A stretch of DNA of 64,000 nt, taken from contig NZ_RIAV01000001.1 of the NCBI RefSeq assembly GCF_003852715.1, positions 372,001-436,000 of the forward strand, written 5' to 3'. The translations under genes were made by a program, and so were the position numbers. Positions 36,300 to 44,010 of this stretch are shown piece after piece. Under the pieces are notes generated by a model that was not told where the DNA came from, did no database searches, and saw nothing but the letters and a program-made list of their open reading frames with translations. The stretch is from Ectobacillus antri (GTDB taxonomy: Bacteria > Bacillota > Bacilli > Bacillales > Bacillaceae_G). Numbering within the stretch: the first letter of the stretch is position 1; every line of letters begins with the position of its first letter.

Positions 36300-38321
36300 A
36301 TGAAACAAATTTGGAATATTTATAAAACAGATTGGAAAAATATACGGTCTACTCCGGTTGTTATGCTGTTGATTGCAGCGCTTATCGTGCTGCCATCTAT
36401 TTATGCAATGGTAAACATACAATCGGTATGGGATCCCTATAAACACACGAGTGGAATTTTAGTTGCTGTTGTAAATGAAGATGAAGGGGCAATACTTAAG
36501 GACAAATCAATTGCGATTGGAAACGAAGTAATTGAAAATCTCAAACACAATAAAAAGCTCGGCTGGATATTTGTTGACAGAGATCAGGCTGCGCAAGGGG
36601 TAGAACATGGAATATATTATGCGAGTCTTCGTATTCCACAAGATTTCTCAAAGCGAATTGTAAGCTTCGTTGAAGAGAGACCGCAGAAACCTGAAATTAT
36701 TTTTACTGTAAATGAAAAGGTAAATGCAATTGCACCAAAAATTGCAACATCAGGGGCAACAGGGATTACGGCGCAAATTACAGCATCTTTTGTGGAAACC
36801 GTAGGCAATGCCATTTTTTCCGGGTTTAACAAAGCAGGAATAGAACTAGAACGAGAGCTTCCGACCATTCAAAATGCGATTAATCGTATTTTTGAACTTG
36901 AGAAAGACATGCCGCGTATTCGAGAAATGGGAGAGACAGCCATTATGCTCGAGACAAAGCTACCTGATGTAGAAAAGAAAGCACAAAAGCTACTTGATTT
37001 AGAAGCTAAAATACCAGTATTACAGGATATTGGAGCGCGAATCCTACAGATTGAAGCTAAACTGCCTGTGATTGAAGATGCTGGACAAACACTTTTGCGT
37101 ATACAAGAAAAATGGAGTGAAATGGAGCGCGCGGCTTTTCTGGTAACCGATATGGTGAAGATATTACAAGATTTACAAAACCAAATTAAAGAAGCTATCG
37201 AACAAACAAAAGCAGCTAAAGATGTACAAATGACTGGGAAACAAGAGGAGTTAGAACAGCTGGAACAGCAAGTAGCAAACATCATTGTTTCTGTAAAAAC
37301 TTTAAACGTGTCATTGACGGAAAAAGTGAAACAAACAAAGCAGATTGTAGAAACTGCGGCATTGTTTATACAAAACGATTTTCCGGGTGTTGAACAAAAA
37401 ATTCACCAAGCAGCTGACTTTGTTCGTCAGGACTTACCGCAAGTGGAAGCTGATATGCAACGAGCTGTTGATATCATACGAACGAGGTTACCACAAATGG
37501 AGGAGGCTATTCATAGTGCTGCAAAACTGGCCCGTACTGATTTGCCTGTATTAGATGAAAAGATTCATGTTGCCGCTGACCATATCCGTAAGTTTGAACG
37601 AGAGACAAATTTATATGAGATCATTGACGTATTAAAAAACAACCCAAAACAAGAAAGTGATTTTTTAGCAAATCCTATTATTTTGCAAACAAAGCGTTTG
37701 TTTCCGATTCCAAACTATGGATCGGCTATGAATCCGTTTTACACGATGCTTGCGCTTTGGGTTGGGGCAACGCTTCTCGTATCTTCCTTGCGCGTAGATG
37801 TGGATGAACAGGAATACAAAAGCTACCAGGTTTATTTTGGTAGATTATTTACGTTTAGTACAATTTCTGTGCTACAGGCGCTTTGCGCGTCATTAGGGAA
37901 TTTGTTCCTTTTACATGTATACACAGCAAATACAGCAGCGTATATTCTATTTAGCATCTTGCTTTCACTTGTGTTCACAGTTATTACATATACACTTTGT
38001 TCTGTATTTGGTAACATTGGAAAAGGTCTTGCTGTCATCCTTTTAGTACTGCAGGTATCAAGCTCAGGAGGAACATTTCCGGTCAGCATGACTTCACCAT
38101 TTTTTCAAGCAATTAATCCATTTATGCCATTCACATACGCAGTGAGTTTACTGCGTGAGGTGGTGGGCGGAGTGATATGGGATATTGCCGTTCATGACAT
38201 ATTTGTACTATGCTTGTTTATTGGCATCTGTATCATGATTGCTCTTCTTTTGAAGAAGCCAATTAGCAAAAGAATTAGGAAAACCACTGAAAAAGCGAAA
38301 GAGACAAATTTGATTCCATAA
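36300..38321 (+). CDS. YhgE/Pip family membrane protein
   Basis: This 673-residue protein has one N-terminal transmembrane helix (about 18-38). A very long external region of about 400 residues is rich in heptad-like repeats (recurring LPxxExK, such as ETKLPDVEKKAQKLLDLEAK). A C-terminal block of five or six helices of ABC-2 permease type (about 480-650) follows. This is the layout of YhgE/Pip proteins, which include the phage infection protein Pip of lactococci. Function in Bacillus is unclear; export or cell-surface anchoring is likely. ATG 36300 follows AAGGTGG. Confidence 0.87.
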   Translation: MKQIWNIYKTDWKNIRSTPVVMLLIAALIVLPSIYAMVNIQSVWDPYKHTSGILVAVVNEDEGAILKDKSIAIGNEVIENLKHNKKLGWIFVDRDQAAQGVEHGIYYASLRIPQDFSKRIVSFVEERPQKPEIIFTVNEKVNAIAPKIATSGATGITAQITASFVETVGNAIFSGFNKAGIELERELPTIQNAINRIFELEKDMPRIREMGETAIMLETKLPDVEKKAQKLLDLEAKIPVLQDIGARILQIEAKLPVIEDAGQTLLRIQEKWSEMERAAFLVTDMVKILQDLQNQIKEAIEQTKAAKDVQMTGKQEELEQLEQQVANIIVSVKTLNVSLTEKVKQTKQIVETAALFIQNDFPGVEQKIHQAADFVRQDLPQVEADMQRAVDIIRTRLPQMEEAIHSAAKLARTDLPVLDEKIHVAADHIRKFERETNLYEIIDVLKNNPKQESDFLANPIILQTKRLFPIPNYGSAMNPFYTMLALWVGATLLVSSLRVDVDEQEYKSYQVYFGRLFTFSTISVLQALCASLGNLFLLHVYTANTAAYILFSILLSLVFTVITYTLCSVFGNIGKGLAVILLVLQVSSSGGTFPVSMTSPFFQAINPFMPFTYAVSLLREVVGGVIWDIAVHDIFVLCLFIGICIMIALLLKKPISKRIRKTTEKAKETNLIP

Positions 38322-38322
38322 G

Positions 38323-38352
38323 AAAAAGCTTGCGTTTTGCAAGCTTTTTAAA
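38323..38352. terminator. Bidirectional terminator between the YhgE/Pip gene and ogt
   Basis: AAAAAGCTTGC pairs with GCAAGCTTTTT around GTTTT; it overlaps the last codons of the convergent ogt gene. Confidence 0.88.
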
Positions 38353-38896
38353 ATTGAAAGCGTTCATGACCTTGTTTACGATAATTATGGTATCCTTCAA
38401 GTGTTAGGAGTACTTCTTTCATCTGCAAACCGCCTCGAAACCCTGTGAGTGCATTATTTTTACCTATCACCCGATGGCAGGGAACAATAATAGGTACCGG
38501 GTTGGCACCATTGGCAGTGCCTACTGCACGAACAGCATTTGCGTTTCCCGTTTCTGCAGCTATATCGGAGTAGCTGCGTGTTTCGCCAAATGGTATAGTG
38601 GCTAAAGCTTTCCATACTGCAGTTTGAAAGGTTGTACCATATAAGTCATAGGGAACAGTAAACGTTGTTCTAGTACCGTTAAAATATTCGGTAAGCTCTG
38701 TGCTATAAGGTGCTAGTGCTACTGGATTTTCTATTAGCGATGCATCTGGAATTTTCTTTTGCACCCAAGCTTCTAACACTTCAAAGGTTTCGTGAGGCCA
38801 AGTTATACGGCATATGCCTTTATCGGTTGCTGCGATATAAAGAGTGCCGTTCATTTTTGGATGAGTAAAGTGAGTCCAATATACATTATGCTTCAT
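38348..38896 (-). CDS. ogt: Methylated-DNA--protein-cysteine methyltransferase
   Basis: The protein removes O6-methyl groups from guanine by suicide transfer to its own Cys. It has 182 residues, with the active-site PCHRVIG motif near 145-151 and the preceding RAVGTANGANPVPIIV segment. The start is ATG 38896, with AAAGGAG upstream on the minus strand and a normal N-terminus (MKHNVYWTHF); the open frame beyond it overlaps adaA in a different frame. Its start overlaps the adaA stop by 11 bases, so the two are co-translated. Confidence 0.93.
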   Translation of the reverse strand: MKHNVYWTHFTHPKMNGTLYIAATDKGICRITWPHETFEVLEAWVQKKIPDASLIENPVALAPYSTELTEYFNGTRTTFTVPYDLYGTTFQTAVWKALATIPFGETRSYSDIAAETGNANAVRAVGTANGANPVPIIVPCHRVIGKNNALTGFRGGLQMKEVLLTLEGYHNYRKQGHERFQF

Positions 38897-39458
38897 TTTG
38901 AAACTCCTTTTGTTGTTTATACGTACTAGGTGTAATACCCGTGTAGGTTTGAAATGTGGATGAAAAATACGAAGGGCTACTAAAGCCAATCTTTAATGCC
39001 ACTTCAGTGATACTAAGCGTAGTTTCTACAAGCATGCGCTTGGCTGTGTTCATACGGGTTTGCAGCAACATTTGCGCTGGGGTAATGCCTGTCAACTGTT
39101 TATATACACGCTGCAAATGGTACGGGCTGGTGTGTAAATCTGTACCAAGTAGTTGTAAGGTAATAGGCTCATGGTAACGTGTACGAATGATCTCTGTCAC
39201 ATTTTGAACAAGACGCCTGTCCGGTCCATAGGGCTCCGATATTTCCGGTTTACACCGCTTGCACGGACGAAAACCAGCTTGTCTCGCCGCTTCAATATCA
39301 GAATAAATTCTAACATTTTCAGGTTTTGGTATACGTGAACGACAGGAAGGGCAACAAAAAATCTTAGTAGAAACAATACCTGTATAATATAATCCATCAT
39401 ATCGTTCGCTTCGTGTTAGTACAGCCTCATATACAGCATGGAAAATATCTTCCTTCAT
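38886..39458 (-). CDS. adaA: AdaA-type methylphosphotriester-DNA methyltransferase / AraC-type activator
   Basis: This 190-residue protein has an N-terminal Ada zinc domain with four cysteines (CCPSCRSR near 34-41, and CKRCKP near 72-77), one of which accepts methyl groups from DNA phosphotriesters. Two AraC-type helix-turn-helix motifs follow (about 95-185). In Bacillus, methylated AdaA activates its own operon with the partner alkyltransferase, which here follows directly. GGGGGAGA precedes ATG on the minus strand. This is a standard adaptive-response operon. Confidence 0.92.
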   Translation of the reverse strand: MKEDIFHAVYEAVLTRSERYDGLYYTGIVSTKIFCCPSCRSRIPKPENVRIYSDIEAARQAGFRPCKRCKPEISEPYGPDRRLVQNVTEIIRTRYHEPITLQLLGTDLHTSPYHLQRVYKQLTGITPAQMLLQTRMNTAKRMLVETTLSITEVALKIGFSSPSYFSSTFQTYTGITPSTYKQQKEFQNEA

Positions 39459-39487
39459 ATGTATCTCCCCCTTCTGTTTATTATAAA

Positions 39488-39796
39488 CGAACAGAGGTCA
39501 TTCGCGTTATTATTCCGCTGTTTGGTATGACGGTCGGTTATCCGCTTCAGGAAGGAAGCATGAAACCGCGCTTGCCGTTTGAGCACATTTATCATGAAGA
39601 GGTATATGAACAAAATCCAGAAAAAATGAAACAAGAGTTAAGATCATACAATGAAGTGATTCGTGAGTATTATCGTGAACGAACACAAGGAGTGCGTGCA
39701 GATACATGGACGGAATAGATGGCGCATATGCTTGCAAAATCTGTGCGAATGTATATGAAAAAATTTGTTGTGAAACAAGGGTTGAATAAGAAATAA
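39488..39796 (+). pseudogene. 3' fragment of an NfrA/YcnD-type NADPH nitroreductase, also carrying a nonsense codon
   Basis: The frame VIRVIIPLFGMTVGYPLQEG, then KPRLPFEHIYHEEVYE and YYRERTQGVRADTWTE matches the C-terminal third of FMN-dependent NADPH oxidoreductases of the NfrA family. TAG at 39716-39718 replaces what is normally Gln, and the frame continues correctly for 25 more codons (MAHMLAKSVRMYMKKF) to TAA at 39794. The N-terminal two thirds are missing because the fragment starts beside adaA. Not functional. Confidence 0.75.
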
Positions 39797-39935
39797 GATT
39801 GCAGTTGAAAAAGACCAGCAGTGAGCCCTTGATTAACGTAAGAGCTTCTGTAATGGACTTTTTCATCTTTGTCTTCTATTTTGGGACGGAGAGGTTGAAC
39901 CTCTTGCTTATATCCAACGAGTAGGGGAGAGTAAT

Positions 39936-41111
39936 TCACTTTGGGATAGATACATGCTTCATATATCGCAAAGTAAAGAAACTGAAGAGCATAATCATAC
40001 TAAAGCTGAGAAATAAATGATATACGCCAATATGACTTACTAAAAAACCAGTTGCTAAAGCGGCGCCAATCTTAATAGATGATGCCAGAATGGTTCTAAT
40101 GCCGACAACTCTGCCAATATATTCTTTTGAAGCGCTAAGTTGAATCAGGGTTTGTGTTGCAATTAAATGAGACATTGTAAATAGGCCGAGAGCAAATATA
40201 AATATAGGAATAAGAAACAAATACTGTGTTACCGCTAACAGCAAGGAAGTAAGCATCATACCAGACATAGTAAACACAATGGCGCGGTGACGGAAACGGT
40301 TTAAAAAAAATGTTACGGTTATTCCAGCAAGAATACCTCCAACAGCAAAAGAGATATCGAGCAAGGCATAGAGGTCACTGCCGCCGCCTTGTTCTTTTAC
40401 TAAAGGCAGTAGCAATGTTGTAGTCATTTGAATGCTGATGCTATTCAAGATGGATAGAAATAGTAAGTACTTCATGCCGCGAGTGCGGTGCACATATAGT
40501 AAACCTTCTTTTAAAGAGGATGAATAGGAAATAGGGACTGATGTAGTCTGTTTTGCATAACAAAGCACTACCTGTGCATATAGAATACTTGCACATAAAA
40601 AGGTAATCGCATTTAATAAAAAGCATAAAGGCATAGATACATGAATGAGTAATATACCGGAAAAGCCAGACCCTGTAATTAAGGCAGCTTCACCAAGAGC
40701 AGCAGATTTGGATACAATAAAAGGAATATCGTACTGTGAGAATGCTTCTTTTATAAAGGATTGTGATGCTGGTTTGTAAATGGTGTAGCACACGGCGAGT
40801 AAAAATTGCAGCATATATATCACTGATGCAGAGCGAATTTCGTAATAAATAGAAATTGCCAAAATACCTACAATGAAAAACCTGATAAAGTCCATGATTA
40901 CAACAATCTGTTTGGAATTCCTATGGTCCACATACACGGATACAAATGGCGTAAGAAAAATACTGGGTACATAATAAATAGCAATCATAAAACCGATAGA
41001 GAATGGTTCACTGGTTAAATGATAGACGTACCACATAATCGCTATTTGCTGAATGCCGTCTCCGAAGCCGGAGATGCCGAAGCCCATTAAATAATAGAGT
41101 TTGTTTTTCAT
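39936..41111 (-). CDS. MFS transporter (MdfA/YxiO-like multidrug-type permease)
   Basis: This 391-residue membrane protein has about 11-12 hydrophobic segments. The loop between TM2 and TM3 (PFVSVYVDHRNSKQIV) is the MFS motif A region, and the start GFGISGFGDGIQQIAIMWYVYHLT is typical of the MFS_3 group. It is likely a drug or metabolite exporter; the substrate is unknown. The ATG at 41109-41111 is preceded by a weak AGGATG. The interval 39797-39935 holds no gene I accept. Confidence 0.85.
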   Translation of the reverse strand: MKNKLYYLMGFGISGFGDGIQQIAIMWYVYHLTSEPFSIGFMIAIYYVPSIFLTPFVSVYVDHRNSKQIVVIMDFIRFFIVGILAISIYYEIRSASVIYMLQFLLAVCYTIYKPASQSFIKEAFSQYDIPFIVSKSAALGEAALITGSGFSGILLIHVSMPLCFLLNAITFLCASILYAQVVLCYAKQTTSVPISYSSSLKEGLLYVHRTRGMKYLLFLSILNSISIQMTTTLLLPLVKEQGGGSDLYALLDISFAVGGILAGITVTFFLNRFRHRAIVFTMSGMMLTSLLLAVTQYLFLIPIFIFALGLFTMSHLIATQTLIQLSASKEYIGRVVGIRTILASSIKIGAALATGFLVSHIGVYHLFLSFSMIMLFSFFTLRYMKHVSIPK

Positions 41112-41312
41112 AACTTCACATCCTAACAGTAGTGCCGAGAATTGGTATGGCTATATATTCCATATTTAAAATGTACCATATAAACATAGGTGATAAAATT
41201 AGCTATTTTTTAAGGGAATCATAAGTATAGCTTATGTGTAGTTAACAGAAAGAAATGGGAAAGGATTTATTTGTTACCAAAAGCAGCTGTAGAAACAGTT
41301 GCTTTTTCTTTT

Positions 41313-41482
41313 GGCTGTGTTAAAGCCTAATATTGATCATTTGCACTTGTTGATGGGAGTGAAGGGGATGAGACTCCTGCAGGAAAAGAGAGGCAAAGGG
41401 GGATCGCAGGTGCATAGCGCCAAGGAGGCTACCTGACCGTCCATGGAAAGCGAACCCTCGTAACGGAAATCAACGACGAACT
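41313..41482 (+). repeat. Copy B of the intergenic repeat family
   Basis: GGCTGTGTTAAAGCC, then CACTTGTTGATGGGAGTGAA, GAGACTCCTGCAGGAAAAGA, GGTGCATAGCGC and GTAACGGAAATCAACGACGA correspond block by block to copy A at 2820-3004. The right terminal inverted repeat is missing. It ends about 25 bases before the cstR promoter. The rest of 41112-41312 shows no gene. Confidence 0.8.
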
Positions 41483-41508
41483 AAAAAAATCTTTTTGTAA
41501 ACATATAG

Positions 41509-41537
41509 TTGACAATATACCTTATGGGGTATATTAT
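41509..41537 (+). promoter_or_regulatory. cstR promoter overlapped by CstR-type operator 1
   Basis: TTGACA (41509-41514) and TATTAT (41532-41537) are 17 bases apart. The spacer contains ATACC-N6-GGTAT at 41517-41532, extended to eight-base arms AATATACC/GGTATATT. A bound repressor would block the promoter. The same spacing recurs three times downstream. Confidence 0.8.
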
Positions 41538-41581
41538 AAACGTGTAAGCAAAATTACTGATGTAGAAGGGAGCGTTATCAT

Positions 41582-41842
41582 ATGAAATATAATGCTCAAA
41601 TGAAAAACAGGGTAAAGCGTATGGAAGGTCAGCTCCGAGGCATCCTGAAAATGATGGAAGAAGGGAAAGATTGTAAAGGTGTTATTACGCAGCTGTCTGC
41701 TGTGCGATCTGCAATTGATAAAACAATAGGGGTCGTTGTCAGCTCCAATCTTGTAGAGTGCGTAATAGAGGCGGAGAAAAATGGTGGAAAAACTAATGAT
41801 TTGATTCAAGAAGCAGTCGGTTTACTTGTGAACAGTCGATAA
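41582..41842 (+). CDS. cstR: CstR, persulfide-sensing CsoR-family repressor
   Basis: This 86-residue all-helical repressor carries Cys31 and Cys60, the pair that forms a di- or trisulfide bridge with reactive sulfur species in CstR. The His that completes the Cu(I) site of true CsoR is replaced (SSNLVEC), which argues for sulfur sensing instead of copper. It heads a locus of sulfurtransferases and a persulfide dioxygenase and has an operator in its own promoter, so it is autoregulated. It corresponds to B. subtilis YrkD by position. GAAGGGAG precedes ATG 41582. Confidence 0.92.
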   Translation: MKYNAQMKNRVKRMEGQLRGILKMMEEGKDCKGVITQLSAVRSAIDKTIGVVVSSNLVECVIEAEKNGGKTNDLIQEAVGLLVNSR

Positions 41843-41848
41843 AACATA

Positions 41849-41892
41849 TTGATAAGGAATATTGCGCGCTATTAAAATACCCCTATAGGTAA
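41849..41892 (+). promoter_or_regulatory. Second promoter with CstR-type operator 2
   Basis: TTGATA (41849-41854) and TAAAAT (41873-41878) are 18 bases apart. ATACC-N6-GGTAA lies at 41877-41892, just at and after the -10 box and before the ribosome binding site of the frameshifted tusA. Confidence 0.65.
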
Positions 41893-41912
41893 TAAGAGGT
41901 AAGGAGGCTACC

Positions 41913-42142
41913 ATGATGCAAGTAAATAAAATATTAGATGCAAAAGGATTGGAATGTCCAATGCCAATTGTAAAAACAAAAAAGTAATGAGTGAACTCAC
42001 AGCGGAGCAGGTACTAGAAGTGCACGCGACAGATAAATGTTCTTACAATGATCTTGCTGCAGGGGAAAAGTTTGGTGGACATATACTTGTAAGGCATGAA
42101 GAAGAACACGGTGTATTTAAGTTTTGGATTCAAAAAGTATAA
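41913..42142 (+). pseudogene. TusA-family sulfur carrier gene with a single-base frameshift in an A-run
   Basis: After AAGGAGG the frame reads MMQVNKILDAKGLECPMPIV, then KTKK and a stop at 41984-41986. One extra A in the AAAAAA run at 41977-41982 would restore KTKKVMSELTAEQVLEVHAT and the rest, down to FKFWIQKV at 42142. That completed protein matches the intact TusA at 45158 along its length and keeps the CPMP active-site Cys. It therefore is a recent pseudogene, a slippage-decoded gene or a sequencing error. A DKCSYNDL segment with an extra Cys differs from the intact copy. Confidence 0.75.
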
Positions 42143-42160
42143 AAATTTTTAAATTAAAAA

Positions 42161-42176
42161 ATACCTATATAGGTAT
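42161..42176 (+). promoter_or_regulatory. CstR-type operator 3
   Basis: ATACC-TATATA-GGTAT is a perfect palindrome of the same design as operator 1, 16 bases before the dsrE-like start codon. Confidence 0.7.
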
Positions 42177-42191
42177 AAAGGAGAGGGAACT

Positions 42192-42671
42192 ATGGAGGTA
42201 AAGAAAAAAACAACGATCGTGTTATTTAGCGGAGACTATGACAAAGCGATGGCAGCTTACATCATTGCAAACGGAGCAGCTGCATATGACCATGAGGTCA
42301 CAATTTTTCACACCTTCTGGGGCTTGAACGCCCTTCGTAAAGACGAACATATACCGGTTAAAAAAGGATTCATGGAAAAAATGTTTGGCAAGATGATGCC
42401 ACGTGGTGCTGAAAATATGGGATTATCTAAAATGAACTTTGCTGGGTTTGGTCCAAAAATGATTAAAGATGTTATGAAAAAGCACAATGCATTGCCACTT
42501 TCAAATCTAATTGAAATGGCGCAGGAGCAGGATATAAAACTGGTTGCTTGTACAATGACAATGGACTTATTAGGCTTACAAAAAGAAGAATTACTTGACG
42601 GTATTGATTATGCCGGTGTAGCTGCGTATTTGGCAGATGCCGAAGAAGGCAACGTAAACTTATTCATTTAA
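42192..42671 (+). CDS. yrkE: DsrE/DsrF-like sulfur-transfer protein (YrkE type)
   Basis: This 159-residue protein of the DsrE2 family begins TTIVLFSGDYDKAMAAYIIANGA and has the conserved FWGLNALR segment, and a late Cys in KLVACTMTMDLLG that can carry persulfide. Such proteins pass sulfane sulfur between TusA and rhodaneses. A strong AAAGGAGAGGG precedes ATG 42192, and a CstR-type operator lies directly upstream. Position equals yrkE of the B. subtilis yrk locus. Confidence 0.88.
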   Translation: MEVKKKTTIVLFSGDYDKAMAAYIIANGAAAYDHEVTIFHTFWGLNALRKDEHIPVKKGFMEKMFGKMMPRGAENMGLSKMNFAGFGPKMIKDVMKKHNALPLSNLIEMAQEQDIKLVACTMTMDLLGLQKEELLDGIDYAGVAAYLADAEEGNVNLFI

Positions 42672-42691
42672 GGATACCTTGGGGGGATAAT

Positions 42692-43051
42692 ATGGATTAC
42701 CTTATATATGGGATTTTTGCGCTTATCATTTTCTTCTTGGTCCATGGAATGCTACCAACAAAAGGAATAAAACAAATCTCCACATTGGATTTAAAACAAC
42801 AATTAAATCATCGGAACAAGCAATATATTGATGTTCGTACACCGGGTGAGTTTAAAGTGAATAGTATCCGAGGTTTTCAAAATATTCCGCTGCAGCAGCT
42901 ACCAAACAAATTAGACGGATTGTCCAAAGAGAAGGAAATCATCGTTATTTGCCAAAGTGGTATGAGAAGCAGTAAAGCATGTAGATTACTCAAAAAGCAA
43001 GGATTTCAAAACATTACAAATGTAAAAGGCGGCATGAGCGCCTGGAGCTAA
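42692..43051 (+). CDS. Membrane-anchored rhodanese-domain protein
   Basis: The 119-residue protein has one N-terminal hydrophobic helix (about 3-20, YLIYGIFALIIFFLVHGM) and a single rhodanese domain with the active-site loop CQSGMRS, Cys87. It should hold a persulfide on Cys87 at the inner membrane face. GGGGGGA precedes ATG 42692. It lies 20 bases after yrkE and 16 bases before the next rhodanese, within one operon. Confidence 0.88.
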   Translation: MDYLIYGIFALIIFFLVHGMLPTKGIKQISTLDLKQQLNHRNKQYIDVRTPGEFKVNSIRGFQNIPLQQLPNKLDGLSKEKEIIVICQSGMRSSKACRLLKKQGFQNITNVKGGMSAWS

Positions 43052-43067
43052 AGAGGGAGTGGTTGAA

Positions 43068-43364
43068 ATGAGAGAAATTACGCCGCAAGAGGTTGAGACA
43101 TTATTAAAACAGGGTAAGAGTTTAAACATTCTTGATGTTCGTGAAGTTACGGAAGTCGCAGAAGGAAAAATACCTGGTGCGGTGAATTTGCCGCTTGGTT
43201 GGATTGAATTCCGGATGCATGAACTTGACAGCAGAAAAGAATACATTGTCGTGTGTCGTTCCGGCGGCAGAAGTGCCAGCGCTGTACAGTTTTTAGAAGG
43301 AAAAGGCTTTAACGTTATTAACATGCAAGGTGGCATGCTGGCATGGACAGGAGAAGTAGAATAA
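43068..43364 (+). CDS. Single-domain rhodanese (sulfurtransferase)
   Basis: This soluble 98-residue rhodanese has the active-site loop CRSGGRS with Cys63. It accepts and donates sulfane sulfur. ATG 43068 follows GAGGGAG; a GTG at 43059 in frame overlaps that site and is unlikely. It is the third sulfur-handling gene in the row, and the next gene carries a related rhodanese fused to TusA. Confidence 0.9.
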   Translation: MREITPQEVETLLKQGKSLNILDVREVTEVAEGKIPGAVNLPLGWIEFRMHELDSRKEYIVVCRSGGRSASAVQFLEGKGFNVINMQGGMLAWTGEVE

Positions 43365-43377
43365 AGGGGGATTTGAC

Positions 43378-43953
43378 ATGGAACAGATGAAAGCGAATGT
43401 ATTGCTAGATGCAAAAGGCTTGGCGTGCCCAATGCCAATCGTGAAAACAAAAAAAATCATGAATACGATGGAAGCAGGCCAAGTGCTTGAGGTACAAGCA
43501 ACGGACAAAGGCTCAAAGGCTGACTTAAAAGCATGGGCGGAACGTACAGGACATCAGTATTTAGGTACGTTAGAAGAAGGTCCTGTATTAAAGCACTACT
43601 TACGAAAAGCGTCAGGAGAAGAAACGATTGAGCGTAAGCATCCGCATGTTGTTACAAATGCTGAGCTTGCAAATAAATTAACAGAAGCAACAAGCATCGT
43701 TGTGCTGGATGTACGCGAAGCTGCAGAATATGCATTCAACCACATTCCAAATGCAGTTTCTATCCCACTTGGAGAGCTTGAAAATCGCATGCATGAGCTA
43801 AACAAAAACGATGAAATTTTTGTAGTATGTCGAACAGGAAATCGCAGTGATTTAGCTGCACAAAAGCTGACAGAAAACGGCTTCACGCATGTAGTGAATG
43901 TTATACCGGGCATGAGCCAATGGTCCGGAAAAACAACGAGCGTAACGAACTAA
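43378..43953 (+). CDS. yrkF: TusA-rhodanese fusion protein (YrkF / CstA-like)
   Basis: The 191-residue protein joins a TusA domain (1-75, LACPMP with Cys17) to a rhodanese domain (about 90-185, CRTGNRS with Cys151). The fusion allows direct sulfur transfer between the two cysteines, as in YrkF and in part of staphylococcal CstA. GGGGGAT precedes ATG 43378, 13 bases after the previous gene. A CstR-type operator lies in the 57-base gap downstream. Confidence 0.92.
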   Translation: MEQMKANVLLDAKGLACPMPIVKTKKIMNTMEAGQVLEVQATDKGSKADLKAWAERTGHQYLGTLEEGPVLKHYLRKASGEETIERKHPHVVTNAELANKLTEATSIVVLDVREAAEYAFNHIPNAVSIPLGELENRMHELNKNDEIFVVCRTGNRSDLAAQKLTENGFTHVVNVIPGMSQWSGKTTSVTN

Positions 43954-43989
43954 GTTACGTTCCTGTGCCAAATTTTTTTATCACAAAAT

Positions 43990-44005
43990 ATACCTAAGGG
44001 GGTAA
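43990..44005 (+). promoter_or_regulatory. CstR-type operator 4
   Basis: ATACC-TAAGGG-GGTAA matches the spacing of the other three sites. It overlaps the ribosome binding site region of the dioxygenase gene (ATG 44011), so binding or coincidence with the GGGGG site cannot be separated. Confidence 0.5.
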
Positions 44006-44010
44006 TTTGA

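Noticed and set aside
39670-39939. Minus-strand frame of 89 codons starting as GTG at the MFS stop (GTGA overlap)
   Set aside because: The second half runs antisense through the nitroreductase relic and has no protein character; no ribosome binding site.
41582-41842. CsoR copper repressor
   Set aside because: The His of the Cu(I) site is absent and the neighbours are sulfurtransferases; Cys31/Cys60 fit CstR better.
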